Below, in pieces: positions 1 to 8,816 of a DNA stretch of 64,000 nucleotides. Each line of letters begins with the position of its first letter. Within the stretch, counting starts at the first letter, position 1. Below the pieces are notes generated by a model, which saw nothing but the letters and a program-made list of their open reading frames with translations, was not told where the DNA came from and did no database searches. This DNA is from Haloterrigena salifodinae (GTDB lineage: Archaea > Halobacteriota > Halobacteria > Halobacteriales > Natrialbaceae). Both the position numbers and the translations under genes were made by a program. The stretch is from contig NZ_RQWN01000002.1 in assembly GCF_003977755.1 (NCBI RefSeq), forward strand, positions 806,001-870,000, in the 5' to 3' direction.

Positions 1-1
1 G

Positions 2-271
2 ATCGATCTCAGCGAGTACACCGGCGAAGTCGTTACCTGGACGACCAGCACGGCGACGCCCCCGGGCGTCCGCGAACCGAACACGCTCGCTATCGTCGAG
101 TTCGAGATCAAGGGCGAGTCAGTCCGCGCGCTCGGTCAGGTGACCACGGACGACGTCGAGACCGGCGACGAAGTCGAACCCGTCTACGTCGACGAACTTC
201 GCGAGCCCGGCGCCGGCATCCGCGAACCGGAGAGCCAGGACTGGGACGGCTATCGGTTCCAACCGGTCTGA
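2..271 (+). CDS. OB-fold (DUF35-like) protein, C-terminal part
   Basis: The reading frame is open from the window edge and ends at a TGA; the start lies outside. The 89 visible residues contain a GEVVTWTT strand, a PPGVREP turn, a VEFEIKGESVRALGQV segment and a closing F-Q-P-V. This is the layout of the acyl-CoA-binding OB fold at the C-terminus of DUF35 proteins. Such proteins normally carry an N-terminal zinc ribbon and act beside a thiolase or HMG-CoA synthase-like enzyme; neither can be seen here. The family call is from the strand pattern, and the function is inferred. Confidence 0.7.
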   Translation: MDLSEYTGEVVTWTTSTATPPGVREPNTLAIVEFEIKGESVRALGQVTTDDVETGDEVEPVYVDELREPGAGIREPESQDWDGYRFQPV

Positions 272-469
272 GAGCGCCGGTCCTGCAGTAGCCGGCGGTC
301 GGCCGTCGTCTCGCGCGTGATCGGGACGCGGCACCGTTCGCGGACGCCGGAACCCGACCTGCGGAGGTGATCGCGAGCCCGAAGGCCGCTTCCGGTGCGA
401 GCGAGAGCCGCTTCCTACTGTCCCTCGCTTTTTTGAAGACCGTCACGGCGGTTGCACGACCCGTACTCC

Positions 470-799
470 CTACACCTCTTCGAGCACCGCGAGCGAGTAA
501 AGATCGATCGCGCTGAGGGTGAGGACGGCGAGCGGGAAGGCCACGTCCGCGAAGGCGACGGTCTCGAGGTGGAGGATCGAGAGGACGAGCGGCTCGACGA
601 GCGGGCCGGCGGCGAGAAGCGATCCGGGACTCAGAAACACGAGCGCGGCCCCGCACAGTGCGGCCCAGCAGCAGCCGCGGCGCCACTGCCGGGCGTAGAG
701 GTGCCCGGCGCCCGGCCAGCAGATGGTCAGCAGGTACGCCGGCCACGTTGTCACGCGCACGTCCAGCGGGAGTAGCGGCGTGGACTGTGCTGACGACAC
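470..799 (-). CDS. Small haloarchaeal membrane protein
   Basis: This 109-residue protein has about three hydrophobic segments (roughly residues 18-36, 42-64 and 82-105), joined by a short basic loop (ARQWRRG). The N-terminal part, PAYLLTICWPGAGHLYARQW, resembles the small TM2-like membrane proteins in which a GxGHLY-type turn follows the first helix. I do not recognise a specific family or function. It stands alone, convergent with the partial gene at the window edge. Base composition is like the neighbours, and the acidic C-terminus (LEEV) looks natural. Confidence 0.6.
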   Translation of the reverse strand: MSSAQSTPLLPLDVRVTTWPAYLLTICWPGAGHLYARQWRRGCCWAALCGAALVFLSPGSLLAAGPLVEPLVLSILHLETVAFADVAFPLAVLTLSAIDLYSLAVLEEV

Positions 800-1009
800 G
801 GATTATCGCCTCCGATACGCCGACTGTCGCTGCTCGATACGGGACGTCTCGACGGGGAGTCGAGTTACCATACCGGTCGGATCAACGGTCGGGGTGAAAA
901 ACGTCAGTCAGACGGCTGTACGACGCGCGGCGGAACCGTCGAGCGATCGGACGCCCCGGACGATCACGAGCGACTCCGCGTTTCATTTGTCGTGCGTCTC
1001 GGTCCCGTT

Positions 1010-1135
1010 CTACGTCGTCTTCTCTTGTTTCCACGTGTGATCGCACAGATTGCAGCCGTACTGGATGTGTCGGGCTCGCTCCTCGAGCCAGACGTCCGTT
1101 TCGCCGCAGTTCGGGCATGGCTCTGTGGCTCCCAT
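1010..1135 (-). CDS. 41-residue zinc-ribbon microprotein
   Basis: A short ATG-initiated frame encodes 41 residues with two CxxC knuckles: CPNCGETDVWLEE near the N-terminus (Cys 7 and 10) and CNLCDHTW near the C-terminus. The spacing of about 19 residues between the knuckles, the GET turn after the first pair and the H-T-W after the second are typical of a treble-clef or rubredoxin-like zinc ribbon. Haloarchaea carry many such one-domain zinc microproteins of unknown role. Its neighbours give no functional clue. The cysteine pattern makes chance coding unlikely. Confidence 0.75.
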   Translation of the reverse strand: MGATEPCPNCGETDVWLEERARHIQYGCNLCDHTWKQEKTT

Positions 1136-1322
1136 ACCCCAAATAGCACTGTAAACGGCTTCACAATCACGCTGCCCATGCATGCCGGGCTACCGATCTC
1201 CCAGTCTCGAGTCTCTGCCTGCGGTAACCTGCATCGAGAAGCAGCCGAGCACGGCGAGACACGCCGACGGAGACCCACCGTTCCCAGGGGTTCAGCCGCG
1301 AAACGACGCGATCCGCGTCGGA

Positions 1323-1532
1323 TTAGTCCTTCTGAATATTTGTAGTGGGATCGTCGACAGCGGGCATCTCGCTCTCGTTGGCGTGGGTCGCGAACCGCGC
1401 GATGAGGTCGTCGACCGCGAGCGATCCGGTCATCTGCGGACTGTTTCGAGCCAGCGTGAGGCACATCAGTATCCGCTCGATCTCCTCGTCCGTGAACTCG
1501 AGTGACACCGTAGACTCCGTCTCCTCCTCCAT
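1323..1532 (-). CDS. Small acidic protein of unknown function
   Basis: This 69-residue acidic protein begins MEEETESTVSLEF. It contains a predicted helical segment, DEEIERILMCLTLARNSPQM, and ends in a polar tail. A GTG eight codons further upstream is in frame, but the ATG is the more natural start. I do not recognise the family. The composition (many Glu and Asp, no low-complexity tract) supports a real haloarchaeal gene rather than a chance frame. Confidence 0.5.
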   Translation of the reverse strand: MEEETESTVSLEFTDEEIERILMCLTLARNSPQMTGSLAVDDLIARFATHANESEMPAVDDPTTNIQKD

Positions 1533-1692
1533 ATAGCGAATAGCTATAAGCAACACTCCTACTTAATGTCCTGCAATCCGGTTTTTCTCACCACGAGGTG
1601 AACGAATCTGCAGTTTTGTGTCCGTTCGTCGAATGAATATTGTCAGCATCCTCGAGCGCGCAGCCACCTCGCTCGAGTCCCGGAACGAAGTA

Positions 1693-1701
1693 CCTTTAGG
1701 G
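1693..1701 (+). promoter_or_regulatory. TATA-like box for the 1724 gene
   Basis: The sequence cctttaggg is centred about 27 bases before the ATG at 1724. This is the expected spacing for a leaderless haloarchaeal transcript. Confidence 0.45.
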
Positions 1702-1723
1702 AGTTCGATGCAACCTCGAGACA

Positions 1724-2281
1724 ATGTGGCCCTGGGGACACCTCGCCGTCGCGTATCTGTGTTATTCGATCGCCCGGCACCGCCTCCGCGACCGTCCGCC
1801 GCGTGCGCTGCCGGTGATCGCGCTGGCGATCGGGTCGCAGTTTCCCGATCTGATCGATAAGCCGTTCGCCTGGTCGCTCGAACTCCTCCCCGGCGGGCGG
1901 ACGCTCACCCACTCCGTCTTCGTCGCCGCGCTGTTGCTCCCGTCCGTCTACCTCGCCGCGAGCCGATTCGACCGACCCGACGTCGGAGTCGCGTTCGCCG
2001 TCGGCCACGTCTCGCATCTGCTCGCGGACGTCCCGCCGAACGCGATTCTCACGGCCGACGCGTCCCAGTTGACGTTCCTCGTCTGGCCGCTCCTCCCGCC
2101 GCCGCCGTACGAGTCGGTCGACGGGATCCTCGCGGGCTTCATGCGCTACTCGATGGGCTGGTATGAGTGGGCGCAACTCGGCCTCGCGTTCGTCGCCCTT
2201 CTCGTCTGGTACCGCGACGGACGGCCCGGACTCGGCTACGTCCGCCGAAGCGTCACGATAATCACGCGAAAAGCCGCGTAG
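1724..2281 (+). CDS. Membrane metal-dependent hydrolase, YdjM/DUF457 family
   Basis: This is a 185-residue membrane protein with the histidine and aspartate signature of the YdjM/DUF457 family (LexA-regulated inner membrane proteins distantly related to phospholipase C). It has WPWGHLAVAYL at residues 2-12, GSQFPDLIDKP at 37-47, RTLTHS near 60 and GHVSHLLAD near 95. These residues would form a metal site at the membrane surface. No substrate is established for the family, so hydrolase activity is inferred. A related protein lies convergently at 2323-2862. A TATA-like box at 1693 supports the ATG. Confidence 0.8.
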   Translation: MWPWGHLAVAYLCYSIARHRLRDRPPRALPVIALAIGSQFPDLIDKPFAWSLELLPGGRTLTHSVFVAALLLPSVYLAASRFDRPDVGVAFAVGHVSHLLADVPPNAILTADASQLTFLVWPLLPPPPYESVDGILAGFMRYSMGWYEWAQLGLAFVALLVWYRDGRPGLGYVRRSVTIITRKAA

Positions 2282-2322
2282 CGGAACGGTTTCGACGGAC
2301 CTCAACGACTCTTCTCCGACTG

Positions 2323-2862
2323 TCAGCCGTCCGCCGGCATCGGCGACTCGTGCGACTCGCGCTCGAGCGACCGAGAGTGACGCCGAGCAACCAATCGGGC
2401 CGCGAGAGCCAGAAGGATCGAAACCGGTGCGACCCATCGATCACGGCTGCTGTAGAATCCCGGAAAGACGACGTCGGCGTCGGTGAGCGGCCAGAGGTAC
2501 TGGTAGGTGCCCGCCGGCGGCACCAACAGGAGATCGAGTACGAAGTGTGATAGCGCCCCGAGCGCGAGCAGGAGCGCGACCGCCCGCCGGTACTCCGCGC
2601 GGATGGTCAGCGAAGCGATGCAGATCACGACCGCCACGCCGCCGATCGAGTGCATCGGTCGCCAGGAAAACGACGCGCCGAGCGCAGCCTCGATCGTCTC
2701 CGGCGAGACGATCCATTTCAACCGATTGAGGTCGGGGAGCATCCCGCCGACCATCGCGACGGTCGCCAGCCGCGCCGTGATCCACGGATACCGTATCGAG
2801 AGGAGCGTCGCAAGCGCGTACGCGACCAGCACGTGCGTCAAGCCGTCGGCCACGTCGATCAC
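2323..2862 (-). CDS. Membrane metal-dependent hydrolase, DUF457 family
   Basis: A 179-residue protein with the same motif series as the gene at 1724. It has a DGLTHVLVAYAL helix near the N-terminus, GGMLPDLNRL near 40, RPMHSIGG near 70 and GALSHFVLDLLL near 100. Four hydrophobic segments are likely. The start codon overlaps the stop of the upstream gene (2859-3368) by ATGA, so the two are probably translated as one operon. Sequence similarity to the 1724 product is limited to the motifs, so this is a separate subfamily rather than a recent duplicate. Confidence 0.8.
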   Translation of the reverse strand: MIDVADGLTHVLVAYALATLLSIRYPWITARLATVAMVGGMLPDLNRLKWIVSPETIEAALGASFSWRPMHSIGGVAVVICIASLTIRAEYRRAVALLLALGALSHFVLDLLLVPPAGTYQYLWPLTDADVVFPGFYSSRDRWVAPVSILLALAARLVARRHSRSLERESHESPMPADG

Positions 2863-3368
2863 TCCCCGCTTCGCGCGACTCGAGTCGTCGACTGTCGATC
2901 GGCCGGCTCTGCCCCGGCGCCGCCACCGACGGGCAGTCGTCCGGTCGGCTCGAGGGAGAGCCGGCGGATGTCGAGTCGCCAGCCGACGAGCGCGCGGCCT
3001 GCGACCAGCGCGGCGCCGACGGCCGAGATCGCGTGCGCGTACAGGAGCCCCCCGATGCGACGCTCCTCGCTGCGGTCGGCCGGCGCGACGAGGGTGCTCC
3101 CGACCTCGGACGCGACGGCGGAAAGGCCGGCGGTCGCCGCTCGATCAGTCGTCTCGGCCTCGGGGGCCGCCGACGGACCGGCGTCGCGGTACGGCGCCCC
3201 GAGGTCGTAGTCGCCACCGTCGAGGACGACGAGTTCGTTCGCGTCGCCCGACTCGGCCGCCGGAATTACCTCGAGGGACCAGCCGGCGCCGCCCAGAACG
3301 AGCAACCCGAGGAGACCAGTAGCCAGCGCCGCGATTCCGAGGCCTCGAACGAGCGGACCGGTGTGCAT
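2859..3368 (-). CDS. Membrane protein of unknown function
   Basis: A 169-residue protein starting MHTGPLVRGLGIAALATG. It has one N-terminal hydrophobic helix (about residues 6-28) and a second near residues 108-128 (LLYAHAISAVGAALVAG). The acidic middle region (LDGGDYDLGAPYRDAG) probably faces outside. The frame extends further upstream, but the extension has a different character and the ATG at 3368 directly precedes the signal-like helix. The stop overlaps the start of the DUF457 gene by ATGA, indicating translational coupling and a shared function that I cannot name. Confidence 0.6.
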   Translation of the reverse strand: MHTGPLVRGLGIAALATGLLGLLVLGGAGWSLEVIPAAESGDANELVVLDGGDYDLGAPYRDAGPSAAPEAETTDRAATAGLSAVASEVGSTLVAPADRSEERRIGGLLYAHAISAVGAALVAGRALVGWRLDIRRLSLEPTGRLPVGGGAGAEPADRQSTTRVARSGE

Positions 3369-3637
3369 ACCTCGTCGTTGGCACGTCGCGGCAATAGTGG
3401 TCAGCAGAATATTATGTTCCGAGTCGAACGCCGACTCGAGGCTCGTTTCGGCTCGCGACTCGAGCCGTGAGGACGGAGGCAGGCAGTCGTCGGTATCCGA
3501 CGGGTCGGACACCGATCTGTAGCGTCACTCGTCCGAACCCGATCCTCGCGGCCACGCCGGGCCGCTCTGGATACAATCCGCGTAGAAAGATCACAAACAG
3601 ATAAGTATCAACCGCCGAAAATAACTCGCGAAAGCGT

Positions 3638-4105
3638 ATGAGTGGGGAACACGTTCAGGGGCAGTTCGTGGATCGGGGAATCGAAGGCGTGGCTGCGATC
3701 GCGGTCGCCGGACTCGCGGGCGGGATAGGGTTCGGGGCCGTTCTGTACGCGTTCGGCCTGCTCGAGTCGGTCGGCATCCTCGTCGGACGGCCCGGGCTAA
3801 TACTGGGCCTCTCGCTCGTGATGGCGGCCAGCGTGGTCGGGGCGTTCGCGTATCGACTGCTCGGAACGTTGAGTCCCCTCGAGGAGGACGTGACCGATCC
3901 GATCACGGGGCTCACGCTCGGTGTGTGTTTCGGCCTCGCGGTCTGGGTCCTCGGCGTCGCGCTCGCGTTGCCGCTGTGGCTCAGACCCCTCGGCTGGACG
4001 CCGCCGGTCCCTTATCTCCACTGGCAGAGTCTCGTCGCGCTGCTCGTCTACGGCGCGCTGATCGGACCGGCGTCTCCGCTCGCCGAACGGTACGTTCGGT
4101 TCTGA
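3638..4105 (+). CDS. Four-helix membrane protein of unknown function
   Basis: A 155-residue protein with four hydrophobic segments, approximately residues 18-42, 48-72, 88-112 and 128-146. Short loops separate them, and there is one acidic loop (PLEEDVTDPITG). The pattern of glycine-rich helices resembles small haloarchaeal membrane proteins near terminal oxidases or transporters, but there is no diagnostic motif. It stands alone on its strand. Function unknown. Confidence 0.65.
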   Translation: MSGEHVQGQFVDRGIEGVAAIAVAGLAGGIGFGAVLYAFGLLESVGILVGRPGLILGLSLVMAASVVGAFAYRLLGTLSPLEEDVTDPITGLTLGVCFGLAVWVLGVALALPLWLRPLGWTPPVPYLHWQSLVALLVYGALIGPASPLAERYVRF

Positions 4106-4295
4106 CGACCCGAGAACGCGAGGAGTCGTTCGAATGAACGGACTCGAGAGTCAACGCGGCTCATCGCCGTCGCCGATCACACTGAACCGACACGGCGCGC
4201 TATGCCGCCGTCGACGCGACACGACGCGAGCGTCGCCACTGTCGGACAGCGACCGAAGAAGGGACTCCGATTCGGGAGCGGGCGACTCGGACCGG

Positions 4296-4466
4296 TCAGC
4301 GAATTTCCTTCCACTCGGCGTCGCACTCCGGACAGGTGCGAACCGTCTTGATCTGGTCCGGGTCGTTTTCGGTCTTCAGGGCCTTCTCGCAGTCGCCGCA
4401 GACGAGCCGGTCGTAGGTGTCCTTGTCGAGTTCGCCGTCGCGGAGTGCCTTCCGGACTGATTTCAT
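4296..4466 (-). CDS. HVO_0758-family zinc-finger microprotein
   Basis: A short ATG frame encodes 56 residues beginning MKSVRKALRDGELDKDTYDR and containing two CxxC pairs, CGDCEK (Cys 23 and 26) and CPECDAEWKEI (Cys 45 and 48). The helical basic N-terminus followed by two zinc knuckles matches what I recall of the haloarchaeal HVO_0758 zinc-finger family, a widespread one-domain microprotein of unknown role. The size and WKE ending fit that family well. It lies between unrelated genes. Confidence 0.85.
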   Translation of the reverse strand: MKSVRKALRDGELDKDTYDRLVCGDCEKALKTENDPDQIKTVRTCPECDAEWKEIR

Positions 4467-4624
4467 GTTCCGCCCCTACGAACGTAGGGTAGAAAAAGAC
4501 CGGTGCTTTATCGAGATCTGTATCGTGACGACCTGAGTGGCGCGATACTGTAATCTAGTCATCACGACCGGACGTTCTGGCCGGAGTCGTGGCCGTTTTA
4601 CCGGTCCGCTCGAACACTCCATCG

Positions 4625-5746
4625 ATGGAGTACGTTCAGGAGCGGATCGCGACGCTCCACGAGTTCGGCGGGACCGCCGGCCGCGACGGCAACCTCGCCC
4701 ACGCGGCCGCCGACGCCGTCGCCGAGACGGCCGTCGTCGTCCCGATGACCGCCCGCGAACACGAGAATCCCGCCGCCGAACGCGTTCTCTCGGAACTCGA
4801 GTCCCTCGATCCCACCCCGACCGCCGTCTTCGTTCCCGTCCGCGCCGACGCCGACGAGATCGGCCCGTTTCGCAACTGGCTCGAGTCCTTCTCGCTGCCG
4901 ATTCGCGTCCTGTGGTGTAACGCTCCTCGAGTCGACGCCCTGCTGGCCGACGCGGGGTTGGACGGCGAGTTCGGCAAGGGCCGGGACGTCTGGCTCGCGC
5001 TCGGACCCGCCGCCGACGCCGGCGAGTACGTCGTCGTCCACGACGCCGACGCCAGGAGCTACGAGGCCGGCCACGTCCCGCGCCTGCTCGCGCCGCTGAC
5101 GATGGACTACGCCTTCTCGAAGGGGTACTACGCCCGCGTCGAGGACGGCCGGCTCTACGGGCGGCTCTTCCGACTGTTCTACGCCCCGCTCGTTCGCGCG
5201 CTCGCCGACCGCCACGACGCGCCGATCCTCGACTACCTCCGGGCCTTCCGGTATCCGCTCGCCGGCGAGTTCGCCGCCACGGCCGCCCTCGCCCGTCGGC
5301 TCCGCGCGCCGCGGGCCTGGGGCCTCGAGGTCGGAACCCTCGGCGACGCCTTCGACGCGGCCGGGTTCGACGGCGCCGCACAGGTCGACCTCGGGCGCCA
5401 CGAACACGACCACCGCGCGGTCGCCGGCGAGACCGGCCTCGAGGGGATGAGCCGCGAGGTGGCCGGAGAGCTGCTTCGCGTCGTCGAGGAGCGCGGCGTT
5501 GATCCCGACTACGAGACCCTCCAGGAGCGGTACCTCGCGGCCGGCGATCGGCTGATCGAGCAGTACCGCGCCGACGCAGCGTTCAACGGACTCGCCTACG
5601 ATCCCGCGGCCGAACGGGACCAGCTCGCCCGCTACGCCGGCTCGATCGCGCCGCCCGACCCCGACCGCCGGCTGCCGTCGTGGACGGACGCGCCGGTGAC
5701 GCCCGAGGCGATCGTCTCGGCCACGCTGGCGGTCCGTAACGCGTAA
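4625..5746 (+). CDS. Glucosyl-3-phosphoglycerate synthase-like glycosyltransferase (GT81 type)
   Basis: A 373-residue protein starting MEYVQERIATLHEFGG, chosen over an in-frame ATG 36 bases upstream because a TATA-like gttttacc lies about 28 bases before it. It has a GT-A fold: VVVPMTAREHENPAAERVL near residue 40, a GKGRDVWLALG segment near 118 and the metal-binding VVHDADARSY (D-A-D) near 140. The order matches glucosyl-3-phosphoglycerate and mannosyl-3-phosphoglycerate synthases. Those enzymes transfer a sugar to 3-phosphoglycerate or to glycerate in compatible-solute synthesis. Substrate assignment is inference. No phosphatase partner lies next to it. Confidence 0.75.
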   Translation: MEYVQERIATLHEFGGTAGRDGNLAHAAADAVAETAVVVPMTAREHENPAAERVLSELESLDPTPTAVFVPVRADADEIGPFRNWLESFSLPIRVLWCNAPRVDALLADAGLDGEFGKGRDVWLALGPAADAGEYVVVHDADARSYEAGHVPRLLAPLTMDYAFSKGYYARVEDGRLYGRLFRLFYAPLVRALADRHDAPILDYLRAFRYPLAGEFAATAALARRLRAPRAWGLEVGTLGDAFDAAGFDGAAQVDLGRHEHDHRAVAGETGLEGMSREVAGELLRVVEERGVDPDYETLQERYLAAGDRLIEQYRADAAFNGLAYDPAAERDQLARYAGSIAPPDPDRRLPSWTDAPVTPEAIVSATLAVRNA

Positions 5747-5805
5747 CGTCTGTCGAAATACCGGTGACCGCAACGCTAATCCGACCCTCGTCCGTCGTGG
5801 CGTGT

Positions 5806-6285
5806 ATGGACGCGACTGCGGACGAACTGGCGGGCGTCGTCGACCTCTTCGGCGGGCTGACCCGCGCGGAACTCGAGCGGGCGCTCTCCGAGGCGGCGTT
5901 CCGGGCGGACGGCCAGTCCGTCGACGAGGCGGCCCTCGAGACGGCGATCGAGGACGCCCTCGAGTCGTTCGCGCTCGTTCGCCACGAGCAGACCGTCGAC
6001 GGCGAGCGCCGGTCGCTGCTGGTCGCCGGGCCGACGGCGTTCCCGTCGGTGCCGGACCACGCCGAGGACGTCCCGCACATCCTCGACGTCGACCGGCGGC
6101 GGCTGGACCGCGAGGCACTCGGCGAGACGGCCCGCGAGCAGTTCACCGACGCCGTCGGGGCGGCCGAAGCGGCCGAGGACGAGGACCGGATCCGACACCT
6201 GATCGACGTCAGCTACGACGTCGAGGCCTGGGCCCCGGTCGAACTCGCGGCCGAACGGGAGCGACTGGAAGCTGCCCTCGAGTGA
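5806..6285 (+). CDS. Haloarchaeal conserved protein (probably DUF7109 family)
   Basis: A 159-residue acidic, largely helical protein starting MDATADELAGVVDLFGGLTR. The N-terminal half resembles a small helical or winged-helix domain in which ELERALSEAAFRADG would be the second and third helices. The C-terminal half ends in HLIDVSYDVEAWAPVELA. I associate this arrangement with the haloarchaeal family DUF7109 from memory. Function is unknown. An in-frame ATG lies 42 bases upstream, but the DELAGVVDLF start is the natural domain beginning. Confidence 0.65.
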   Translation: MDATADELAGVVDLFGGLTRAELERALSEAAFRADGQSVDEAALETAIEDALESFALVRHEQTVDGERRSLLVAGPTAFPSVPDHAEDVPHILDVDRRRLDREALGETAREQFTDAVGAAEAAEDEDRIRHLIDVSYDVEAWAPVELAAERERLEAALE

Positions 6286-6448
6286 GGTCACGTCGGCGAC
6301 CGCGAGCGCCCGACGACGGATCGCGAACCGAAACGGAGATTCCGATCGGGACCGACGGTCCGACATCGACAGCGACCTCGCGGCTCCGCGACCGATCGAC
6401 CGTCGCCGCGGGGTCGCGAAACGAGAACGAAGGTGAGCGTACCCCCGT

Positions 6449-7042
6449 ATGTCACAGCCGACGATGAACCTCGAGCCGGTCGCCGACCACGCGCCCCTCG
6501 AGATCGACGACCAGGAACATGACGCGGCCGTCCTCGCGCCGATCATCGAACGCGACGGCGAGGACCACCTGCTCTTTACGCGGCGAGCCGACCACCTCGG
6601 CGAGCACCCCGGCCAGATGAGTTTTCCCGGCGGCGGCGCCGAATCGTTCGACGACTCCATTCTCGACACCGCGCTCCGCGAGGCCAACGAGGAGATCGGA
6701 CTCGAGCCCGACGAGGTCGAAATCGTCGGCCAGCTTGACGATATCCGGACGATCACGGAGTACGCCGTCACGCCGTTCGTCGGTCGCGTCCCCGACCGCG
6801 AGTACGTCGGCGACGGCTACGAGGTCGCCGAAATCGTCGTCCTGCCGCTGTCCGGGCTGCTCGATCCGGAGAACTACGAGTACGAGCGTCGGGATCACCC
6901 CTACTACGGCGACATCGTCATCCACTACTTTCACGTCGACGGCTACACCGTCTGGGGAGCGACCGGCCGCATACTCGTCCAGTTGCTCGAGTTGACGACC
7001 GAGTTCGAGCCGCCCGAACGGGTCGAACGCTCTCGACGGTAG
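6449..7042 (+). CDS. Nudix hydrolase, probable CoA pyrophosphatase
   Basis: A 197-residue Nudix protein. The Nudix box runs from about residue 61 (GGGAES) to REANEEIGL at 77-85, giving the full G-x5-E-x7-R-E-x2-E-E-x-G pattern with the metal-binding glutamates. The preceding LLFTRRADHLGEHPGQMSFP stretch is the extension seen in CoA pyrophosphatases (NudL/PCD1 type), which cleave CoA to 4-phosphopantetheine and 3',5'-ADP. The reaction is inferred from this motif; the Nudix call itself is certain. Confidence 0.9.
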   Translation: MSQPTMNLEPVADHAPLEIDDQEHDAAVLAPIIERDGEDHLLFTRRADHLGEHPGQMSFPGGGAESFDDSILDTALREANEEIGLEPDEVEIVGQLDDIRTITEYAVTPFVGRVPDREYVGDGYEVAEIVVLPLSGLLDPENYEYERRDHPYYGDIVIHYFHVDGYTVWGATGRILVQLLELTTEFEPPERVERSRR

Positions 7043-7051
7043 GCTCGTCCG

Positions 7052-7741
7052 TTACTGCTCTCGGTTCTTCGTCCCATCGGACTCGAGGTGGCCGACCACG
7101 GTTAGCGCCCCCTCGTCGAGCTCCGCCTCGGCGGTTTCCGCGTCACCGAAGCCGCCGCTGACCACCCGCGTGAGCGCTTCCTCGAGCGTCTCGTCGAGCT
7201 CGGTGAAGTCGTCGGGCGAAACCTCGAGGACGTAGCCCGACGAGATGTTCGGCGACGTCGGGAGAAAGAGCGTCGCACGGCCGTCGGGCGTCCGCTGGCC
7301 GGTCTTGAACGCGGTCATCCATACGCCGTCCCAGGTTTCGACTCTGACCGGCGTCTGGAGGGCCTCGCCCGCGCCGAACGTCGTCTCGGTGGCGGTCTTC
7401 GAGGCGTTGTAGACGACGCGGATGACGGGTACCCGGTTCGCCACGTAGTCGACGATCCCCTCGAGGACGCCGCCGATCGTCGTGTCCGTCATCTGCCCGA
7501 CGACGTACATCGCGAGGAGGAGGAATCCGACGAACGTCGTGACTCGGAGGAAGCTGGCGAGTTGGACGCGCGCGTACTCGCCCAGTCCGGGCGCGATCGC
7601 CTCGAGGGTCTCCGCGTTCAGCAGGATCCCCGGCGTCACGCCCGCGATAAACGAGTAGAGGTAATGGGCGAGGTACAGCGTCACGAGGACGGGACCGACG
7701 ACGATGAGGCCACGTCCGAAATCCCCCTTGACCGAACTCAT
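7052..7741 (-). CDS. DUF502 family membrane protein
   Basis: A 229-residue protein starting MSSVKGDFGRGLIVVGPVLV. It has a first membrane helix at about residues 10-30, a second at about 65-88 (FLRVTTFVGFLLLAMYVVGQM), and a soluble C-terminal domain with VPVIRVVYNASKTATE and LPTSPNISSGYVLEV, the hallmark segments of DUF502. Members have been linked to membrane integrity and, in plants, to a LIKE COV role; the biochemical activity is unknown. The frame continues upstream, but the ATG at 7741 is the family start. Confidence 0.88.
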   Translation of the reverse strand: MSSVKGDFGRGLIVVGPVLVTLYLAHYLYSFIAGVTPGILLNAETLEAIAPGLGEYARVQLASFLRVTTFVGFLLLAMYVVGQMTDTTIGGVLEGIVDYVANRVPVIRVVYNASKTATETTFGAGEALQTPVRVETWDGVWMTAFKTGQRTPDGRATLFLPTSPNISSGYVLEVSPDDFTELDETLEEALTRVVSGGFGDAETAEAELDEGALTVVGHLESDGTKNREQ

Positions 7742-7982
7742 GTGGCCGCGATCACGGTCGATGGCAGGGCGCCCTCCTATGAGTAGATTGTGGACTCGCG
7801 GCGGCGGAAACCGTGTCGCTCGGCGATCGCAGCCGGCCACCGACGGCACCAGCGGAACGCCAGCTTTTTGCGCTCCGGCCGCACAGCACGTCTATATCCG
7901 CGTCGACGGTTCGCCGTCCCGATCGCCGTCGCTCGAGGTTTCGGGCCCATCGGGACCGCCGCGTCGCGCGAAGTGAGCATCC

Positions 7983-8762
7983 ATGTTGACCACGAGCACC
8001 GTCACCCGCGCCGGACTGGACGCGATTGCGCTGAAACCCGCCGAGTGCGACGTTTCAACGGCCGCGTCGATCCCGGTCGAGACGATCGCGATCGACTACG
8101 AGGGCCGCGAGCACCTCCCCGCCCTCGAGACGCTCATCGCCCTCTCGAAGGAGACCGACGTCCTGGTGACGACGCCCGTCCGGGCCGACGGTTTCGACCC
8201 GCTGGGCGACGACTCGCTGACCGCCGAACTCCCCGACGCCGTCGGGCGAGTCCTCGTGGCGGGCCACCCCGCTTACCTCACCGCCGAAGAGCGCGAGCGG
8301 GCCGTCGCGCCGCGACTCGGCGCTGCCCTCGAGACCGAACCCGAGGCCTGGGTCGGCACCGAGAGCGTCGAACGGATCGCGATGGCGACCGGCGCGACCC
8401 AGTACGAACTGCTCTCGCGGACGACCGAGCGCGACCTGCGGGCGTTGCGGGTGGCCGGCTTTGCCGGCAACGTCTCCGTCTACGCCCCGACAGTGCTTAC
8501 CGAGGACGACGATGCCGTGCTCGACGCCGTCGGCGCCTACGTCGCCCGCCGCCGGCCGGTCGCCCGGGCGTTACCCGAGGGAGCCCCGACCGACGCCAGC
8601 GCGACCGGTCGCGCTCGAGACGTGCTGCTCAAGGCGGCCACCGACTACGCGCTCGTCGGCGCTCCCGACGAGGTGCGCGCTCAGACCGACGCCCTGCGCG
8701 AGGCCGGCGCGACGACGATCGTCGGCTACCCCGCGCGCGGCCTCGGCCCGTTTCTCGAATAA
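7983..8762 (+). CDS. Haloarchaeal conserved protein with luciferase-like features
   Basis: A 259-residue acidic protein. The alternation of strands and helices (TIAIDYEGREHLPAL, DVLVTTPVRADGFDPLG, YALVGAPDEVRAQTDALREA and a final TTIVGYPARGL) resembles a TIM barrel. The segment with GAPDEVRAQTDALREAGA resembles the C-terminal part of luciferase-like or F420-dependent reductases. It is shorter than those enzymes and lacks an obvious flavin or F420 motif, so activity is uncertain. I recall a haloarchaeal family (DUF7388) of this type but cannot verify it. Confidence 0.6.
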   Translation: MLTTSTVTRAGLDAIALKPAECDVSTAASIPVETIAIDYEGREHLPALETLIALSKETDVLVTTPVRADGFDPLGDDSLTAELPDAVGRVLVAGHPAYLTAEERERAVAPRLGAALETEPEAWVGTESVERIAMATGATQYELLSRTTERDLRALRVAGFAGNVSVYAPTVLTEDDDAVLDAVGAYVARRRPVARALPEGAPTDASATGRARDVLLKAATDYALVGAPDEVRAQTDALREAGATTIVGYPARGLGPFLE

Positions 8763-8787
8763 CTGTGCCGGACGTCGATCACACAGA

Positions 8788-8796
8788 GTAAGTATC
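8788..8796 (+). promoter_or_regulatory. TATA-like box upstream of the 8817 short frame
   Basis: The AT-rich stretch agtaagtat lies about 25-28 bases before the ATG at 8817. This suggests that transcription starts at or near that codon rather than at the flavoprotein start. Confidence 0.35.
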
Positions 8797-8816
8797 AGCC
8801 AGCCCCAGTGTCCGGC

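Noticed and set aside
4598-6118. Long minus-strand frame across the glycosyltransferase gene
   Set aside because: Arg-rich, low-complexity product without motifs, fully antisense to a recognisable enzyme.
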